Counted from the first letter of the stretch, positions 25,946-35,294 are shown. The stretch: DNA of 64,000 nucleotides from Alteribacter populi (GCF_002352765.1 NZ_KZ293963.1:828368-892367), one strand, 5' to 3'. Numbers and translations are program-made. Notes: generated by a model from the sequence alone, not told the origin.

Positions 25946-28302
25946 TAGTGGTTCTCCCCTTTCAACAATTTGCTAAAGTCTGCTGCTGTTAAGGTTATTA
26001 ACAACTCGTCTTCAATCTCCTTAGATCCCTCTTGTTCAATAATTCGGTAAGATTGGTATTGAATCGCATCTTCAACGGCATCTTTCATCGAACGACCATT
26101 GCCTAATGGCTTTTTCTTTGAAAGAAGGTCAGTGATTTTTGCGAAGGCGTCTTCGTCTAATTTATATCCGTATTGTTGCGCATAATACTTGAGGATCCCA
26201 ACGAGCTCCTCTACAGAATAATCTTCAAACATAATCGATTTTTTAAAACGCGATGATAACCCAGGATTACTATTGATTAGCGCCTTCATTGGTTCAGGAT
26301 AGCCTGCAAGAATGACGACGAGGTTATCCTCGTGTTTCGTCATTTCCTCAACTAGCGTGTCCACCGCCTCTTTTCCAAAGTCTTGACGGCTTCCTGATAG
26401 AAGTGAATAGGCTTCATCTATAAAAAGGACACCGCCCAATGCTTCTCTAATTTTTTTCTTTGTTTTCATTGCTGTTTGGCCTACATATCCACTAACGAGA
26501 TCGCTTCGACCAGTGACAACCAAATGTCCTCGTTTTAGAAGGTCTAGCTCAAAGAGAGTTTGCGAAAAAATCTTAGCGACGGTGGTTTTCCCTGTACCAG
26601 GGTTCCCGATAAACAAACTATGCAATTGAATCGGGACTTCAGGTAAGCCCTTTTCTCTTCGTAGCTTTTGCACCTTTACGAAGGAGGCGAGCGTATTAAC
26701 TTCTTGTTTTACTTCATTTAATCCAACTAGTTCTTGAAGGCGCTCCTCCCCTGTTACATCTGGCTGTTTATTTGTATCTTCGTTTGAAAAATCACGTTTC
26801 GTTAATACTGTAAAAGCCTCTTTAGAAAATTCTTCATTCTTTCCAGCTTCCGCACCTTTTTTAAAAATCGCATCAAGAACGAGATGCTTCGCAGTTCTGG
26901 CGTTCCCAAACGACTCGTCAACTTGCTCTTTTTCAATCCGTTGTTGAAAGATTGGAAGGGCTTCTTCTGTAATAGAAAAATCGTTATCTAACGCAACATG
27001 TTCGCCAATTTCAAGAAGCTCTTCGACACTGTAATCGGGTAAATGAATATGATTCGTTTCCGGGAAGCGACTACGAAGGCCGGGGTTACTCCATAAAAAC
27101 CGGCGTATCTCCTCCGGGTACCCTGCCAGAATGACAGCAAATGTCCCTGCATGCTCTCCACTTGTCATTGCAGACACGAGTGTATCAATGGCGGTTTGTC
27201 CGTAATCATTACCGCCTGACCCATCACGCTTTAAACTGTAGGCCTCATCTATAAACAAAACGCCACCTGATGCTTCTTTAATGACACTCTTTGTTTTTTC
27301 TTCTGTTTGTCCTAAATACGATCCGACAAGATGAGAGCGATCCACTTCAAGCACGTCTTTTCGCGGTAATACTCCGAGTTCATGGTAAATTTGCGCCAGA
27401 AGCCGTGCAATTGTCGTTTTTCCAGTCCCGGGATTGCCAGTCAAAATCATATTCAAGCTTTGTTCATCTTGAAAATGAAAACCTTTTTCTTTGCGCTTCT
27501 TTTGATACACGAGGTAACGATAATAGTTTCTTACTCTTTCTTTCACCATATCTAAACCTACCATTGTGTGCAGGTCTTTGAGTGCTGTAGGTTCATCTCG
27601 TTCTTTTAATGCTGATTCTTGAAGTTCATTCCATCTTTCAACAAGAGCTTCAAGTTCGATAACAGTTTCCTTTACTTGTTTAAGCTGTTCTTTCGAATGA
27701 TAAATCCCTGATATGGAATCTTTGAATGTTTCGGATGTTTCTTTTAACAGGTTAGCCGCTGTTTGTGCTTCCTTAAGAATAGAGGATATTTTTATTGAAA
27801 AATCGTAAGCTTCATAATCATGAATAAGCTGAGTTGTTCTTTCCAATCTGTTGGCTCTTACCATTAATTCCTCTTCTGTTTTTAAGAAAGAGGATGCCAT
27901 CGAAATATACTGGTCAATGACCATTTTTTTAGCATGGCTGTGGTCTGTTTCCCGGATTCTCGGAAACGGTTGGTGAAATAGTTCTGTCATTAGCGCATCA
28001 AAGTCTAGGTCGCGCATGACAGATGCCACGTACGTATTTTTAGGAAGAACTGAGTATGCCGCATGTGCCCATTCACAAACTTTGGAGTCCTCCTGCTGCT
28101 TCCTGTGATAGCGGGCTTTTGCTGCTAGAGCATATAAGTAAACCAGCTGAGTTTCTTTCGAATTATTGTCTTCTTCTTCCATATCTTTCACTGTTTGGAT
28201 CAGACGGACAACCTCAGTTTCTTTCAATCGTATTGCAGGTTTATGTATGAGTGCCTCAATTTGTTCATCAATAGTTGGTCCACTCGTTCGTTCACGTTCC
28301 AT
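25945..28302 (-). CDS. Tandem AAA+ ATPase, SpoVK/CbxX family
   Basis: A 785-residue protein. Residues 1-235 are a helical, charged region with predicted coiled coil. Two AAA+ modules of the CbxX/CfqX-SpoVK type follow: Walker A GNPGTGKTTIARLL and GNPGTGKTTVAKIF, Walker B GGVLFIDEAYSL twice, and arginine-finger segments NPGLRSRFP and NPGLSSRFKK. B. subtilis SpoVK has one module; two-module forms resemble EccA-like and rubisco-activase-like remodelling ATPases. A role in sporulation is inferred only from the family and the tlp/yneP neighbourhood. Confidence 0.88.
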   Translation of the reverse strand: MERERTSGPTIDEQIEALIHKPAIRLKETEVVRLIQTVKDMEEEDNNSKETQLVYLYALAAKARYHRKQQEDSKVCEWAHAAYSVLPKNTYVASVMRDLDFDALMTELFHQPFPRIRETDHSHAKKMVIDQYISMASSFLKTEEELMVRANRLERTTQLIHDYEAYDFSIKISSILKEAQTAANLLKETSETFKDSISGIYHSKEQLKQVKETVIELEALVERWNELQESALKERDEPTALKDLHTMVGLDMVKERVRNYYRYLVYQKKRKEKGFHFQDEQSLNMILTGNPGTGKTTIARLLAQIYHELGVLPRKDVLEVDRSHLVGSYLGQTEEKTKSVIKEASGGVLFIDEAYSLKRDGSGGNDYGQTAIDTLVSAMTSGEHAGTFAVILAGYPEEIRRFLWSNPGLRSRFPETNHIHLPDYSVEELLEIGEHVALDNDFSITEEALPIFQQRIEKEQVDESFGNARTAKHLVLDAIFKKGAEAGKNEEFSKEAFTVLTKRDFSNEDTNKQPDVTGEERLQELVGLNEVKQEVNTLASFVKVQKLRREKGLPEVPIQLHSLFIGNPGTGKTTVAKIFSQTLFELDLLKRGHLVVTGRSDLVSGYVGQTAMKTKKKIREALGGVLFIDEAYSLLSGSRQDFGKEAVDTLVEEMTKHEDNLVVILAGYPEPMKALINSNPGLSSRFKKSIMFEDYSVEELVGILKYYAQQYGYKLDEDAFAKITDLLSKKKPLGNGRSMKDAVEDAIQYQSYRIIEQEGSKEIEDELLITLTAADFSKLLKGENH

Positions 28303-28401
28303 CGTGTTCCCTCACTTTCTCTCACACATTGTATCACTCTTTCATTCAATTTTCGAAACTGGCAAGCGCTAATATATCCTCCCGTGCATATGATGAAGGA
28401 A

Positions 28402-28460
28402 TAAAGAAAAGCGCAAGCGCCTTGGCGCTGGGGCTAGACATCGAAACGTGGATTTTTCTT
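28402..28460. repeat. GCGCAAGCGCC repeat
   Basis: AAAGAAAAGCGCAAGCGCC followed by TTGGCGCTGGGGC is a palindromic unit common in Bacillus intergenic DNA. A diverged start of the same unit (AAAGAAAAGTGCAAGCCGC) opens the repeat at 49965. Confidence 0.55.
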
Positions 28461-28488
28461 AACTCTTAAGAAAGGAGATGGGTGAGAG

Positions 28489-28689
28489 TTGGTTAAAAAG
28501 AAGAGATATACAGCCCAAGAAGCTGCGTATAAATTTCAACATACATGGAAAATCGTCATGAGCGATAAGTGTGAAGTTTGTACACAACAATGCGCGCGGG
28601 GGATTCATTATATGGAAAAAATGAGACAGCCTGCTGCCATAGGAAAAGGGGTTCCTTGTCATTTAACTAGAGGGAAAGCACCTAAATAA
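28489..28689 (+). CDS. Small Cys-containing hypothetical protein
   Basis: TTG start nine bases behind AAAGGAGAT. The 66-residue basic protein has CEVCTQQCARG and a later C-H pair (VPCHLTRG), which could form one metal site. It is soluble. I do not recognise the family. A strong hairpin follows the stop codon directly. Confidence 0.7.
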   Translation: MVKKKRYTAQEAAYKFQHTWKIVMSDKCEVCTQQCARGIHYMEKMRQPAAIGKGVPCHLTRGKAPK

Positions 28690-28718
28690 ACAACCGGGTC
28701 AAATTTGCCCGGTTGTTT
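28688..28718. terminator. Bidirectional terminator
   Basis: AAACAACCGGG and CCCGGTTGTTT pair around TCAAATTTG, between convergent small genes. Confidence 0.85.
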
Positions 28719-28719
28719 C

Positions 28720-28935
28720 TCAGTTACGGAGCAGACGGATATAAGAACGAATTTCCCGCTCGTATTCAGCCTTATCCATCGGCTCATTTTCTTCTTCTGC
28801 TTTTTTTACTAAGGACCTTAGAATCAGCTCTAACTCCTCTCTTAAACCATCGACGCGAAAACCGTCATCAATATATTTCTTCACTCGAGCGTAATAGGCC
28901 ACGAGTTCATGATACGAGAGAAAATCGTAGCTCAT
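28720..28935 (-). CDS. Small helical hypothetical protein
   Basis: A 71-residue protein, starting at ATG 28935 behind GAGAGGAAG. It is charged and helical (LVAYYARVKKYIDDG, ELILRSLVKKAEEE, EYEREIRSYIRLLRN). No family was recognised. It shares its terminator with the convergent Cys-containing gene. Confidence 0.65.
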   Translation of the reverse strand: MSYDFLSYHELVAYYARVKKYIDDGFRVDGLREELELILRSLVKKAEEENEPMDKAEYEREIRSYIRLLRN

Positions 28936-29030
28936 TTTCTTCCTCTCTTTCACCATTTCGTTTTCTCCAGTTTATTCTTGAAATTTAGAAATGTGAGGAA
29001 TATAAAACCTAGTACAGTGAAGTCCCTAGA

Positions 29031-29978
29031 TCATGCAGAGCCAGCTTCTTTTTCCACCTGTTTTTTCTTGCGGTGAAAATTCCAAAGTGGCTTCGTCCAG
29101 GTCCCTACCGTAACTCCAGTCAAGACAAAAAGAGCACCAATAAGATGAGCCAGATAAAGAGGTTCATCCAGGAACAAGACGGCTAAAATGACGGCTGACA
29201 CGGGCATCATATTTATAAACAATGACGCTTTTGCAGCACCGATGATTTTAATTCCTTGATAATACATAAGAAAACTGACTACTGTAACAATGATGCTCAT
29301 GTGTAGAATTGAAGACCACACGAGCCAATCGGCACTTTGGACATCGGTCCAACTCGTTTCCCAAACAGCCAGAGGCATGAGCATAATCGTTCCAAATACA
29401 ACAGCATAAGTAGTCGATACGAGAGACGAAAATTTTCGAAGGGATATTTTTCCTAATACACTGTATAAAGCCCAACATATGACTGCAAATAACAGAACGA
29501 GGTCAATCAGTTCCAAACCATTACGAAAAGATTGTACGATCTGACCATTTGTAATAATTACAAAAGCTCCAGTAAGAGCGAGAACGAGACCGATAACGTT
29601 TCGTTTTGTAATTGTTTCTTTTAAAACAAGCCCTGATAATAATATGATTAACACCGGATTTGACGCAATAAACAATGAGCTTTTAACAATTGGAGCATAT
29701 TTAGCTGCTACAAAAAAAGCGATGTTGTAAATCGCAATTCCGGTTAACCCAAGCGCAGCGAGCAAAAACCATTCCTTTCCCCGAGGCCGAGGTGAGTTTT
29801 TTTCGAGGATTAGCATCAATGGTATTAAAATGAGTGCAGCAAAGAAAAACCGAAGGAATGCAACGGTTATTGGTTCAAAAACTTCTGTCGCAAATCTTCC
29901 GGCAATAAAGGCACTTCCCCACGTGCTTGTAGCGAAAGCCAACATTAAGTAGACAGGCCATAGTCGTTGTTGTGTCAT
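29031..29978 (-). CDS. EamA-family (DMT) transporter
   Basis: A 315-residue membrane protein with ten predicted helices in two EamA repeats. TWGSAFIAGRFATEVFEPIT and the LRFFFAALILIPL that follows mark the first repeat, MYYQGIKIIGAAKASLFINMMPVSA the second. The family exports amino acids or other metabolites; the substrate here is unknown. It ends in a lysine-rich cytosolic tail. Confidence 0.9.
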   Translation of the reverse strand: MTQQRLWPVYLMLAFATSTWGSAFIAGRFATEVFEPITVAFLRFFFAALILIPLMLILEKNSPRPRGKEWFLLAALGLTGIAIYNIAFFVAAKYAPIVKSSLFIASNPVLIILLSGLVLKETITKRNVIGLVLALTGAFVIITNGQIVQSFRNGLELIDLVLLFAVICWALYSVLGKISLRKFSSLVSTTYAVVFGTIMLMPLAVWETSWTDVQSADWLVWSSILHMSIIVTVVSFLMYYQGIKIIGAAKASLFINMMPVSAVILAVLFLDEPLYLAHLIGALFVLTGVTVGTWTKPLWNFHRKKKQVEKEAGSA

Positions 29979-30236
29979 CGGTTATCCTCACTTTTCTCCA
30001 ACATTATCGGAAAATTCATTCGATAACCGAAATATACACGATTAGTAGCGTTTTGGCTAGTCTTTTTTTGTTAATGTAAAGTTTTCGGCATCTAATAAGA
30101 CCTTACTACCAACTTCGCGCAGCTTTCTCCCGTTCCTAATCGAGTTTTCATCTACTTTATCCTTTAGCCTTTAGAGAAATTAACTTAGACGGACAAAAAG
30201 GAACACCCTACCAGGAGATAAGGTGATCACAATTAA
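29979..30236. other. Short gene-free interval
   Basis: About 260 bases between the EamA and YaaH genes with no gene, hairpin or repeat that I can support. Confidence 0.3.
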
Positions 30237-31523
30237 TCAAAACTTTTCAATATCATACTGATCACTTAATAGTAGCCAATTTTGCGGAAAAGGGAGACCG
30301 AGCTTCCAGTAACTGATCCCTCTAAGCTCTAACTCGTTAATGAGATCAAACTTTTGTTGGATGCTTCGAGCATCTTCGAACCACACCTCGTGTGCGTTGC
30401 CCTCTTCATCGGTATATTCAAAAAAAGGTGCCTGGGACTCTTCATCGTATTGGATCGTCACATTGTGATCATACGCCCTAGTGAGTGCTGCATTTGGACT
30501 TAAAGCCTCTGCTAAATCTTCACCTGGAGTAAACGGCAGCGTCCAGTCATAGCCGTACAAATTTTGACCGAGCATGATTTTTTCTGCAGGCATTTCCGTT
30601 AACGCGTACTCAACAACTTCCCTAACCGGACCTATCGGAGACACAGCCATTGGAGGCCCTCCACTAAATCCCCATTCATAAGTCATAAGGACAACAAAAT
30701 CAACGATCTCACCATGAGCTTCGTAATCATGCGCTTCATACCAAATTCCTTCTTGGTCAGCACTTTTCTTCGGAGCAAGAGCTGTTGAAATGAGCAACCC
30801 TTCTTGACTAAGACGCTCGGCAGCCTTGCGTAAAAAATCATTATACCGTTCTTTGTCCTCAGGTCTTAAATATTCAAAATCAAAATGAATATCCCGATAG
30901 CCGATCTCATTGGCTATTCGCACAACTTCGTCAAGAAGCGTATTTTGAACCTCATCATTCGTTAAGATAGCAGCCCCTAGTTCGTCGCTGAATGCGCCTT
31001 CCTCTAAGTTAGTTACAACCATCATAAGTGCCGCGTTGTTCTCTGCCGCGATAGATGGAAAATCATTAAGCATTGGAGGATTTAACGTCCCATCTCGATT
31101 GACTTCATAACTAAAAGGAGCTAAATAGGTAAGAAAGGGAGATCTAGTACGAACAGATTCAATTAAGTTTTCTGAGACTTCATCTCCAACTGGCTCAACG
31201 TACGCATTTACTTCAATCGTTGTTTTGGGTGTCTGCGGGATCATTAGCCTCGTTCCAGGACTTAAAGAGGCATCTACAGAAATGTCGTTCATATCCGCTA
31301 ACTCTTGCACAGTCGTATTATACCGATTAGCAATGTCAAAAAGGCTGTCTCCTGGGACAACAAAATGAAAAGACCCTGTAATGGGCACGACGATACTTTG
31401 TCCGACAACTAAGCGATCTGGTTCCGGGAGCTCATTTGCTTCTGCAATTTCACTTGCAGAGCTATCGTATTGCTGGGCAACATTAAAAATCGTGTCTCCC
31501 TCTTTCACGATATGGATTTGCAT
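30237..31523 (-). CDS. yaaH: LysM-GH18 spore cortex glycosidase (YaaH/SleL type)
   Basis: A 428-residue protein behind GAGGAGGGG. Two LysM domains (IHIVKEGDTIFNVAQQYD..., FHFVVPGDSLFDIANRYN...) occupy residues about 2-95. A GH18 domain follows with the catalytic motif IHFDFEYL (Glu as acid/base). It has no classical signal peptide, as is usual for spore-deposited YaaH/SleL. It would act as an N-acetylglucosaminidase on cortex fragments during germination. The protein is very acidic. Confidence 0.92.
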   Translation of the reverse strand: MQIHIVKEGDTIFNVAQQYDSSASEIAEANELPEPDRLVVGQSIVVPITGSFHFVVPGDSLFDIANRYNTTVQELADMNDISVDASLSPGTRLMIPQTPKTTIEVNAYVEPVGDEVSENLIESVRTRSPFLTYLAPFSYEVNRDGTLNPPMLNDFPSIAAENNAALMMVVTNLEEGAFSDELGAAILTNDEVQNTLLDEVVRIANEIGYRDIHFDFEYLRPEDKERYNDFLRKAAERLSQEGLLISTALAPKKSADQEGIWYEAHDYEAHGEIVDFVVLMTYEWGFSGGPPMAVSPIGPVREVVEYALTEMPAEKIMLGQNLYGYDWTLPFTPGEDLAEALSPNAALTRAYDHNVTIQYDEESQAPFFEYTDEEGNAHEVWFEDARSIQQKFDLINELELRGISYWKLGLPFPQNWLLLSDQYDIEKF

Positions 31524-31716
31524 AATTCCCCTCCTCTAATGGCACGAAAGCCTACATTAAACTTTCTGTTTTACACCTACACAACTATCGTATGATTATA
31601 AAAAATAGGCGTGCTACCAAAATTAGGTTTCCCGAGAAATAGGAGGTTCCTTTTTACGAGTTAGCAGCTTCGTTGTATACTAAGGTATGTGCACATTACT
31701 AAAAGGAGCTCATCAT

Positions 31717-32382
31717 ATGATAAGAAAAATACTGGTCACTTTGTTTTACATAGGAATTGCTGCCTTGATCTATGTCGTACATGAACCTCTTTTACAATGG
31801 ATCAACCAAGCAGATCGTGAGTATGCATTTGTCACTGCATTAGTTGCTACGCTTATGTCTCTTTTTCCGGTCATCCCTTATCCTATCGTCGGTGGCGTCA
31901 TTGGAGCTGCCTACGGTCCGGTATTAGGTGGGTTGATTATATGGGCAGGCTCGAGTATCGCATCGGTCATTATGTTTTCGATCGTGCGTTACGGTTATCA
32001 AGATTGGGGAGTGAAAGTGTTACACAAGTATAAATACCTAGGTAAATTAACGGTTTTATTTGAGCGGAATGCCTTTATTACCATTACACTACTACGAATG
32101 ATTCCAGTCATTCCATCGATTATTATAAATGTGTACGCTGCATTGAGCAGAGTGCGGTTTCTATCCTACGCCGTGGCTTCATCTCTAGGTAAAATCCCTT
32201 CAATGATTCTTTTTGCACTCATCGGACATACGATCGTGACCGATCCAAAAGAAATTGTATATATGGTTGTCGTTTATGGGACTTTTCTAACAATGATGTA
32301 CGGAGCATACCGATTATGGCAAAAGCGAGCCGAGGCTAATTTACATCGTGAACAAGAATGTCAAACTGGCCGTACATCATAA
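31717..32382 (+). CDS. TVP38/TMEM64 (VTT) family membrane protein
   Basis: A 221-residue membrane protein; the ATG at 31717 has AAAGGAG nine bases upstream, better than the ATG at 31687. LLRMIPVIPSIIINVYAALSRV is the VTT-domain motif. There are about five hydrophobic segments. It is the second VTT protein of the window (see 12567) and shares the same likely lipid-related role. Confidence 0.85.
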   Translation: MIRKILVTLFYIGIAALIYVVHEPLLQWINQADREYAFVTALVATLMSLFPVIPYPIVGGVIGAAYGPVLGGLIIWAGSSIASVIMFSIVRYGYQDWGVKVLHKYKYLGKLTVLFERNAFITITLLRMIPVIPSIIINVYAALSRVRFLSYAVASSLGKIPSMILFALIGHTIVTDPKEIVYMVVVYGTFLTMMYGAYRLWQKRAEANLHREQECQTGRTS

Positions 32383-32396
32383 AAAGTAAATACTAA

Positions 32397-32431
32397 AACA
32401 GGGTAGACCTTCAAATATGGTCTACCCTGTT
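32397..32431. terminator. Bidirectional terminator
   Basis: AACAGGGTAGACC pairs with GGTCTACCCTGTT around TTCAAATAT, between convergent genes. Confidence 0.85.
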
Positions 32432-32952
32432 ATTTTTATATACAGAAGATGAAGTTTTGAGCCTATAGCATAAATTATTGCCCCAATGAAGCCGCCCAGT
32501 GTATTTAAAATGACATCATCAACATTAGCTACACGAAACGTAAAGAAATATTGATTTACTTCTATAAAAATCGATAACATCATTGCGAGAAAAGCGACAG
32601 GCAATATTCCTAAATAAGAGCGCCTCCAACGTTTATATACGAGAGGAAGTAAAAAGCCAAATGGAATAAACATAATCACATTCCCTAGGAGAATTCGTAT
32701 TGGATTCGTAAGATCGGGACTGTAGTAATAAATGTTATGAATACTTAAAAGTGGCACGACATTTAAATTCCTGCCGTCAGTGCTAACTGGACCATAAGAA
32801 GAACCATAATTCCAAGCAAAAAATGTGATATAGAAAAGTGATGCGAGGTATATAAGAAAAAGAAGAGTAACGAGTGACTTTGACGTCGGTGTTCGTTTTT
32901 GGTTCGCTTCTTTGGTTTTTTGGTTTGTTTTCTTCGTATTTGAAGTTGCCAT
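32422..32952 (-). CDS. VanZ-family membrane protein
   Basis: A 176-residue protein starting at ATG 32952 behind GGAGTG. A lysine- and threonine-rich N-terminus (about 25 residues) precedes four hydrophobic segments. NVVPLLSIHNIYYY, GNVIMFIPFGFLLPL and EVNQYFFTFRVANVDDVILNTLGGFIG are the conserved blocks of the VanZ-like family (teicoplanin resistance protein homologues, function in Bacillus unclear). Confidence 0.88.
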   Translation of the reverse strand: MATSNTKKTNQKTKEANQKRTPTSKSLVTLLFLIYLASLFYITFFAWNYGSSYGPVSTDGRNLNVVPLLSIHNIYYYSPDLTNPIRILLGNVIMFIPFGFLLPLVYKRWRRSYLGILPVAFLAMMLSIFIEVNQYFFTFRVANVDDVILNTLGGFIGAIIYAIGSKLHLLYIKITG

Positions 32953-33081
32953 ATTGTCACTCCATTCTCCGAACTGCTTGATTATGCGTCCCTCCATTAT
33001 CTTATGAATGATTTACGTTTGACAAGTCATTTTTTTATAAAATGATTATCCCCGTTGCTCAGAATTATGAAGGCATGAGAC

Positions 33082-33150
33082 ATGTTTACTATTTCACTTT
33101 TAATTATGGCTCTTTTCGTATGTATTGTTGCTTTTAATCTTCGCAGCTGA
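33082..33150 (+). CDS. Possible 22-aa membrane microprotein
   Basis: ATG at 33082, nine bases after GAAGG, opens a 22-residue frame that is almost entirely one membrane helix ending in NLRS. The ribosome binding site is weak and there is nothing else to support it. It may be chance. Confidence 0.25.
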   Translation: MFTISLLIMALFVCIVAFNLRS

Positions 33151-33153
33151 AAT

Positions 33154-33250
33154 AAACTGCGACATCACCTACCGCTTCGGAAATACACTACGCTTTCCGC
33201 GGAAAGCGACTATCCGGAGCGGAAATCAATCTACTTCTATGTCGCAGTTT
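33154..33250. repeat. 97-bp palindromic element
   Basis: Perfect 12-bp terminal inverted repeats, AAACTGCGACAT and ATGTCGCAGTTT, enclose nested arms ACCGCTTCGG/CCGGAGCGG and the perfect palindrome CGCTTTCCGCGGAAAGCG. No gene is seen between 33000 and 33576 other than the doubtful microprotein. Confidence 0.8.
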
Positions 33251-33535
33251 ATATATTTTGTGTCAAGAACAACAATCTTTTAGAAAACAGCCTTAGATTA
33301 TAAAGGACCGAAGACACCACGACACTTCTGTGGAAGTATAATATGCTTCTAATATGAATGATTTCTGAGCTAATGACATACTCATATTTTATAATTGAGG
33401 ACAAAACAGTTACTTACTACAGAACTACAGCTTGGTTACGAATGACTTAGGAAAGTTCCAGCCCTTTCGATCGTTTAAATGCCCCGATACCCGAATTCTA
33501 TATCCACGCTCTTAACAAAAACACACTGATACATA

Positions 33536-33566
33536 GAAAAACTGCCACTAGTCCAGTGACAGTTTT
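33536..33566 (-). terminator. Terminator after sspN
   Basis: AAAACTGTCACTGG and its partner CTAGTGGCAGTTTTT form a hairpin on the minus strand just past the sspN stop codon. Confidence 0.8.
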
Positions 33567-33576
33567 CAGGAGCAAT

Positions 33577-33711
33577 CTACTTTCCTTTTGGAGGAATATA
33601 CTCAGGGTTTTCATTGCTTTTTGTATTCATTTTTTTTCCTTTGTTGGAATCACTTTTTCGGGGCTGGGTTCCTAAATGATTGGGACGAAATTGGTCAAAT
33701 TTATGGCTCAC
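33577..33711 (-). CDS. sspN: Small acid-soluble spore protein N
   Basis: A 44-residue protein starting at GTG behind GGAGGTTAAAGCG. FRPNHLGTQPRKSDSNKGKKM is the hallmark of SspN, a minor spore-core protein made in the forespore; B. subtilis SspN has the same PNHLGT...NKGKKM core and similar length. In B. subtilis sspN lies close to citB and tlp; here it is also near acnA. The gene has its own terminator. Confidence 0.88.
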   Translation of the reverse strand: MSHKFDQFRPNHLGTQPRKSDSNKGKKMNTKSNENPEYIPPKGK

Positions 33712-33775
33712 CGCTTTAACCTCCTTCCATATCTTTAATATGGCCGAAGGTTAAAGACCTATGCGCACCCACTGA

Positions 33776-33916
33776 CTAGAGAGCATCATTTAAACGTTCT
33801 TGATGGCGCTTATCTAATCGTTGCTCAATTTTTTCCAGCTCTTTCGGATCATTTAGCAATTCTTGTTTATTTTCATTGATGAGATCCTGGAATCTACGTT
33901 TTCTCGTTTTCTTCAC
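33776..33916 (-). CDS. FbpB-like small basic protein
   Basis: A 46-residue highly charged protein behind AGAGGTGAT with a GTG start. KKTRKRRFQDLINENKQELL followed by NDPKELEKIEQRLDKR matches the Fur-regulated basic protein (FbpB/C) family, in which FbpB helps the sRNA FsrA repress iron-using proteins in B. subtilis. I did not find a clear Fur box upstream, so the role in iron sparing is inference. Confidence 0.65.
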   Translation of the reverse strand: MKKTRKRRFQDLINENKQELLNDPKELEKIEQRLDKRHQERLNDAL

Positions 33917-33987
33917 ATTTATCACCTCTAAATCCATTTAGTAACCAGTATTAACATACTTGATGCCACTTCATACCTTTTCACACA

Positions 33988-34734
33988 TTAAGAATGACCG
34001 AGAATCTGGTTTTGTTCTTCCTTGGACAGCTTTTTACTCACATAGACATTGTCTGCTTCATCTAGTGTAAATAAAAAACATTCAGAAGGCTCCTTTAAGC
34101 CATGATTCTGTAATTGCTGTTGGAGCCAGCTTTTTGTTTTGTGGCGTTTTAAGTTCTCTTCAACCACTTGTCCGTCCTGAATTAGGACCGCCGGGTACCC
34201 TTTAGATTTAGGGAATTGTCCCATATCACTAGGTGAAGTCGAGTCATCTTTCGTATGCTTTATGACACTAATTTGTCCATTTGATTCCAAAACAGCGTAA
34301 TCTACTTCTGATAGATCAATTGCACTTTGAAGTCGTAAATCCATCATAAGTGATTCGACAGTGATCTTCATTCGTCTAAGTTCGTCATGAAAAATTTTCC
34401 CGTTTTTAATAAGGACGATCGGCTCATTCTCAATAACTCTGCGAAATTTCGGCATTTTTAATGCGATATGAGATAAGAAAAAGTGGATACCAGCAATTAA
34501 GGCTGCAGCCGATAGCGGTCCTGGAAGTGGAATTTGCCCATCTGCTAAAGGTTCACCCAGGATATCTCCAATAACAACACCGAATAAAAAATCAAGCGGA
34601 TCGATATTACCAAGCGTTCTTTGACCAAGGATTTTGATCATAATAAAAATATATAAATATACGATGATACCCCGGATCAAATAACTGTAAACGGGCAAAT
34701 CATGAGCGCCTTCCCAAAATTCAAACAATGACAT
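33988..34734 (-). CDS. DUF421 (YetF-like) membrane protein
   Basis: A protein of about 248 residues with three N-terminal membrane helices and a cytosolic C-terminal region. ILGQRTLGNIDPLDFLFGVVIGDIL and EPIVLIKNGKIFHDELRRMKIT are diagnostic of the YetF/DUF421 family, linked to spore germination inner-membrane proteins. ATG at 34734 is reported; AAAGGTGAT lies so close that TTG at 34728 may be the true start. Confidence 0.88.
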   Translation of the reverse strand: MSLFEFWEGAHDLPVYSYLIRGIIVYLYIFIMIKILGQRTLGNIDPLDFLFGVVIGDILGEPLADGQIPLPGPLSAAALIAGIHFFLSHIALKMPKFRRVIENEPIVLIKNGKIFHDELRRMKITVESLMMDLRLQSAIDLSEVDYAVLESNGQISVIKHTKDDSTSPSDMGQFPKSKGYPAVLIQDGQVVEENLKRHKTKSWLQQQLQNHGLKEPSECFLFTLDEADNVYVSKKLSKEEQNQILGHS

Positions 34735-34752
34735 CACCTTTTTTCATATTAA

Positions 34753-34772
34753 GAAAAACCGCCTAGCGGTCT
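34753..34772. terminator. Short hairpin, possible terminator
   Basis: AAAACCGC and GCGGT arms with A- and T-runs lie directly upstream of the DUF421 gene. Confidence 0.4.
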
Positions 34773-34779
34773 TTTAATT

Positions 34780-34870
34780 TAAAACAGCATTAGTTCGCAT
34801 GGTTTTAAGTCTCAAGGATGCTTTCCCCTTGAGACGAGTGACGTAATAGTAATTGTCCGCTCTATTCTTT
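34780..34870 (+). repeat. Dispersed 85-90 bp repeat, copy 2
   Basis: GCATGGTTTTAAGTCTCAAG, GATGCTTTCCCCTTGAGACG and AGTGACGTAATAGTAATTGT match copy 1 (11261) and copy 3 (49985) in order and orientation. The hairpin CTCAAGG/CCTTGAG is kept. Confidence 0.75.
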
Positions 34871-34881
34871 CTTAGCACTTA

Positions 34882-34912
34882 AAAAACCCAAGAATATTGT
34901 GGGTCTTGAGTT
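34882..34912 (-). terminator. Terminator after 47-aa gene
   Basis: AAGACCCA and TCTTGGG arms around CAATAT, followed by TTTTTT on the minus strand. Confidence 0.7.
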
Positions 34913-34924
34913 TTAAACAAACTC

Positions 34925-35068
34925 TCACTGTTGAGGGTGATCATTTTCCATTTTTTTCACTTCATAATCAGCAAAGGTTTCTAACTCGGACGCATGGTTT
35001 TTTTTACCCTGCTTCTTCGCATTGTTATTTCGTTGTGCATTCGCATTACCTTTTTTTTGTCTTCCCAT
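34925..35068 (-). CDS. Small basic hypothetical protein, 47 aa
   Basis: ATG at 35068 behind AAAGGATGAGAG. The protein has an Asn/Lys/Gln-rich first half (GRQKKGNANAQRNNNAKKQG) and an acidic second half (SELETFADYEVKKMENDH). The composition is like that of small spore proteins, and it lies among several ssp genes, but it lacks the conserved blocks of any named family. Its own terminator follows. Confidence 0.65.
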   Translation of the reverse strand: MGRQKKGNANAQRNNNAKKQGKKNHASELETFADYEVKKMENDHPQQ

Positions 35069-35294
35069 CTTCTCTCATCCTTTCACGTAGTTCTAACTGT
35101 AGTATGGCTTTGGCAATTTGTTATTATGTACTTAAAATCTTTTAAGATTCGGTATGTGAAATATTTGTTTTCATTATTTCGCTTTGAGATGAGTCCGATG
35201 GTAAAGGAAATGTTTTAGTTTTAGAGAAATAAAAAGTAAATTACTAATCCAGCTACTGATTATGGCGCTAGCGGATAACAATTTTTACATACGC

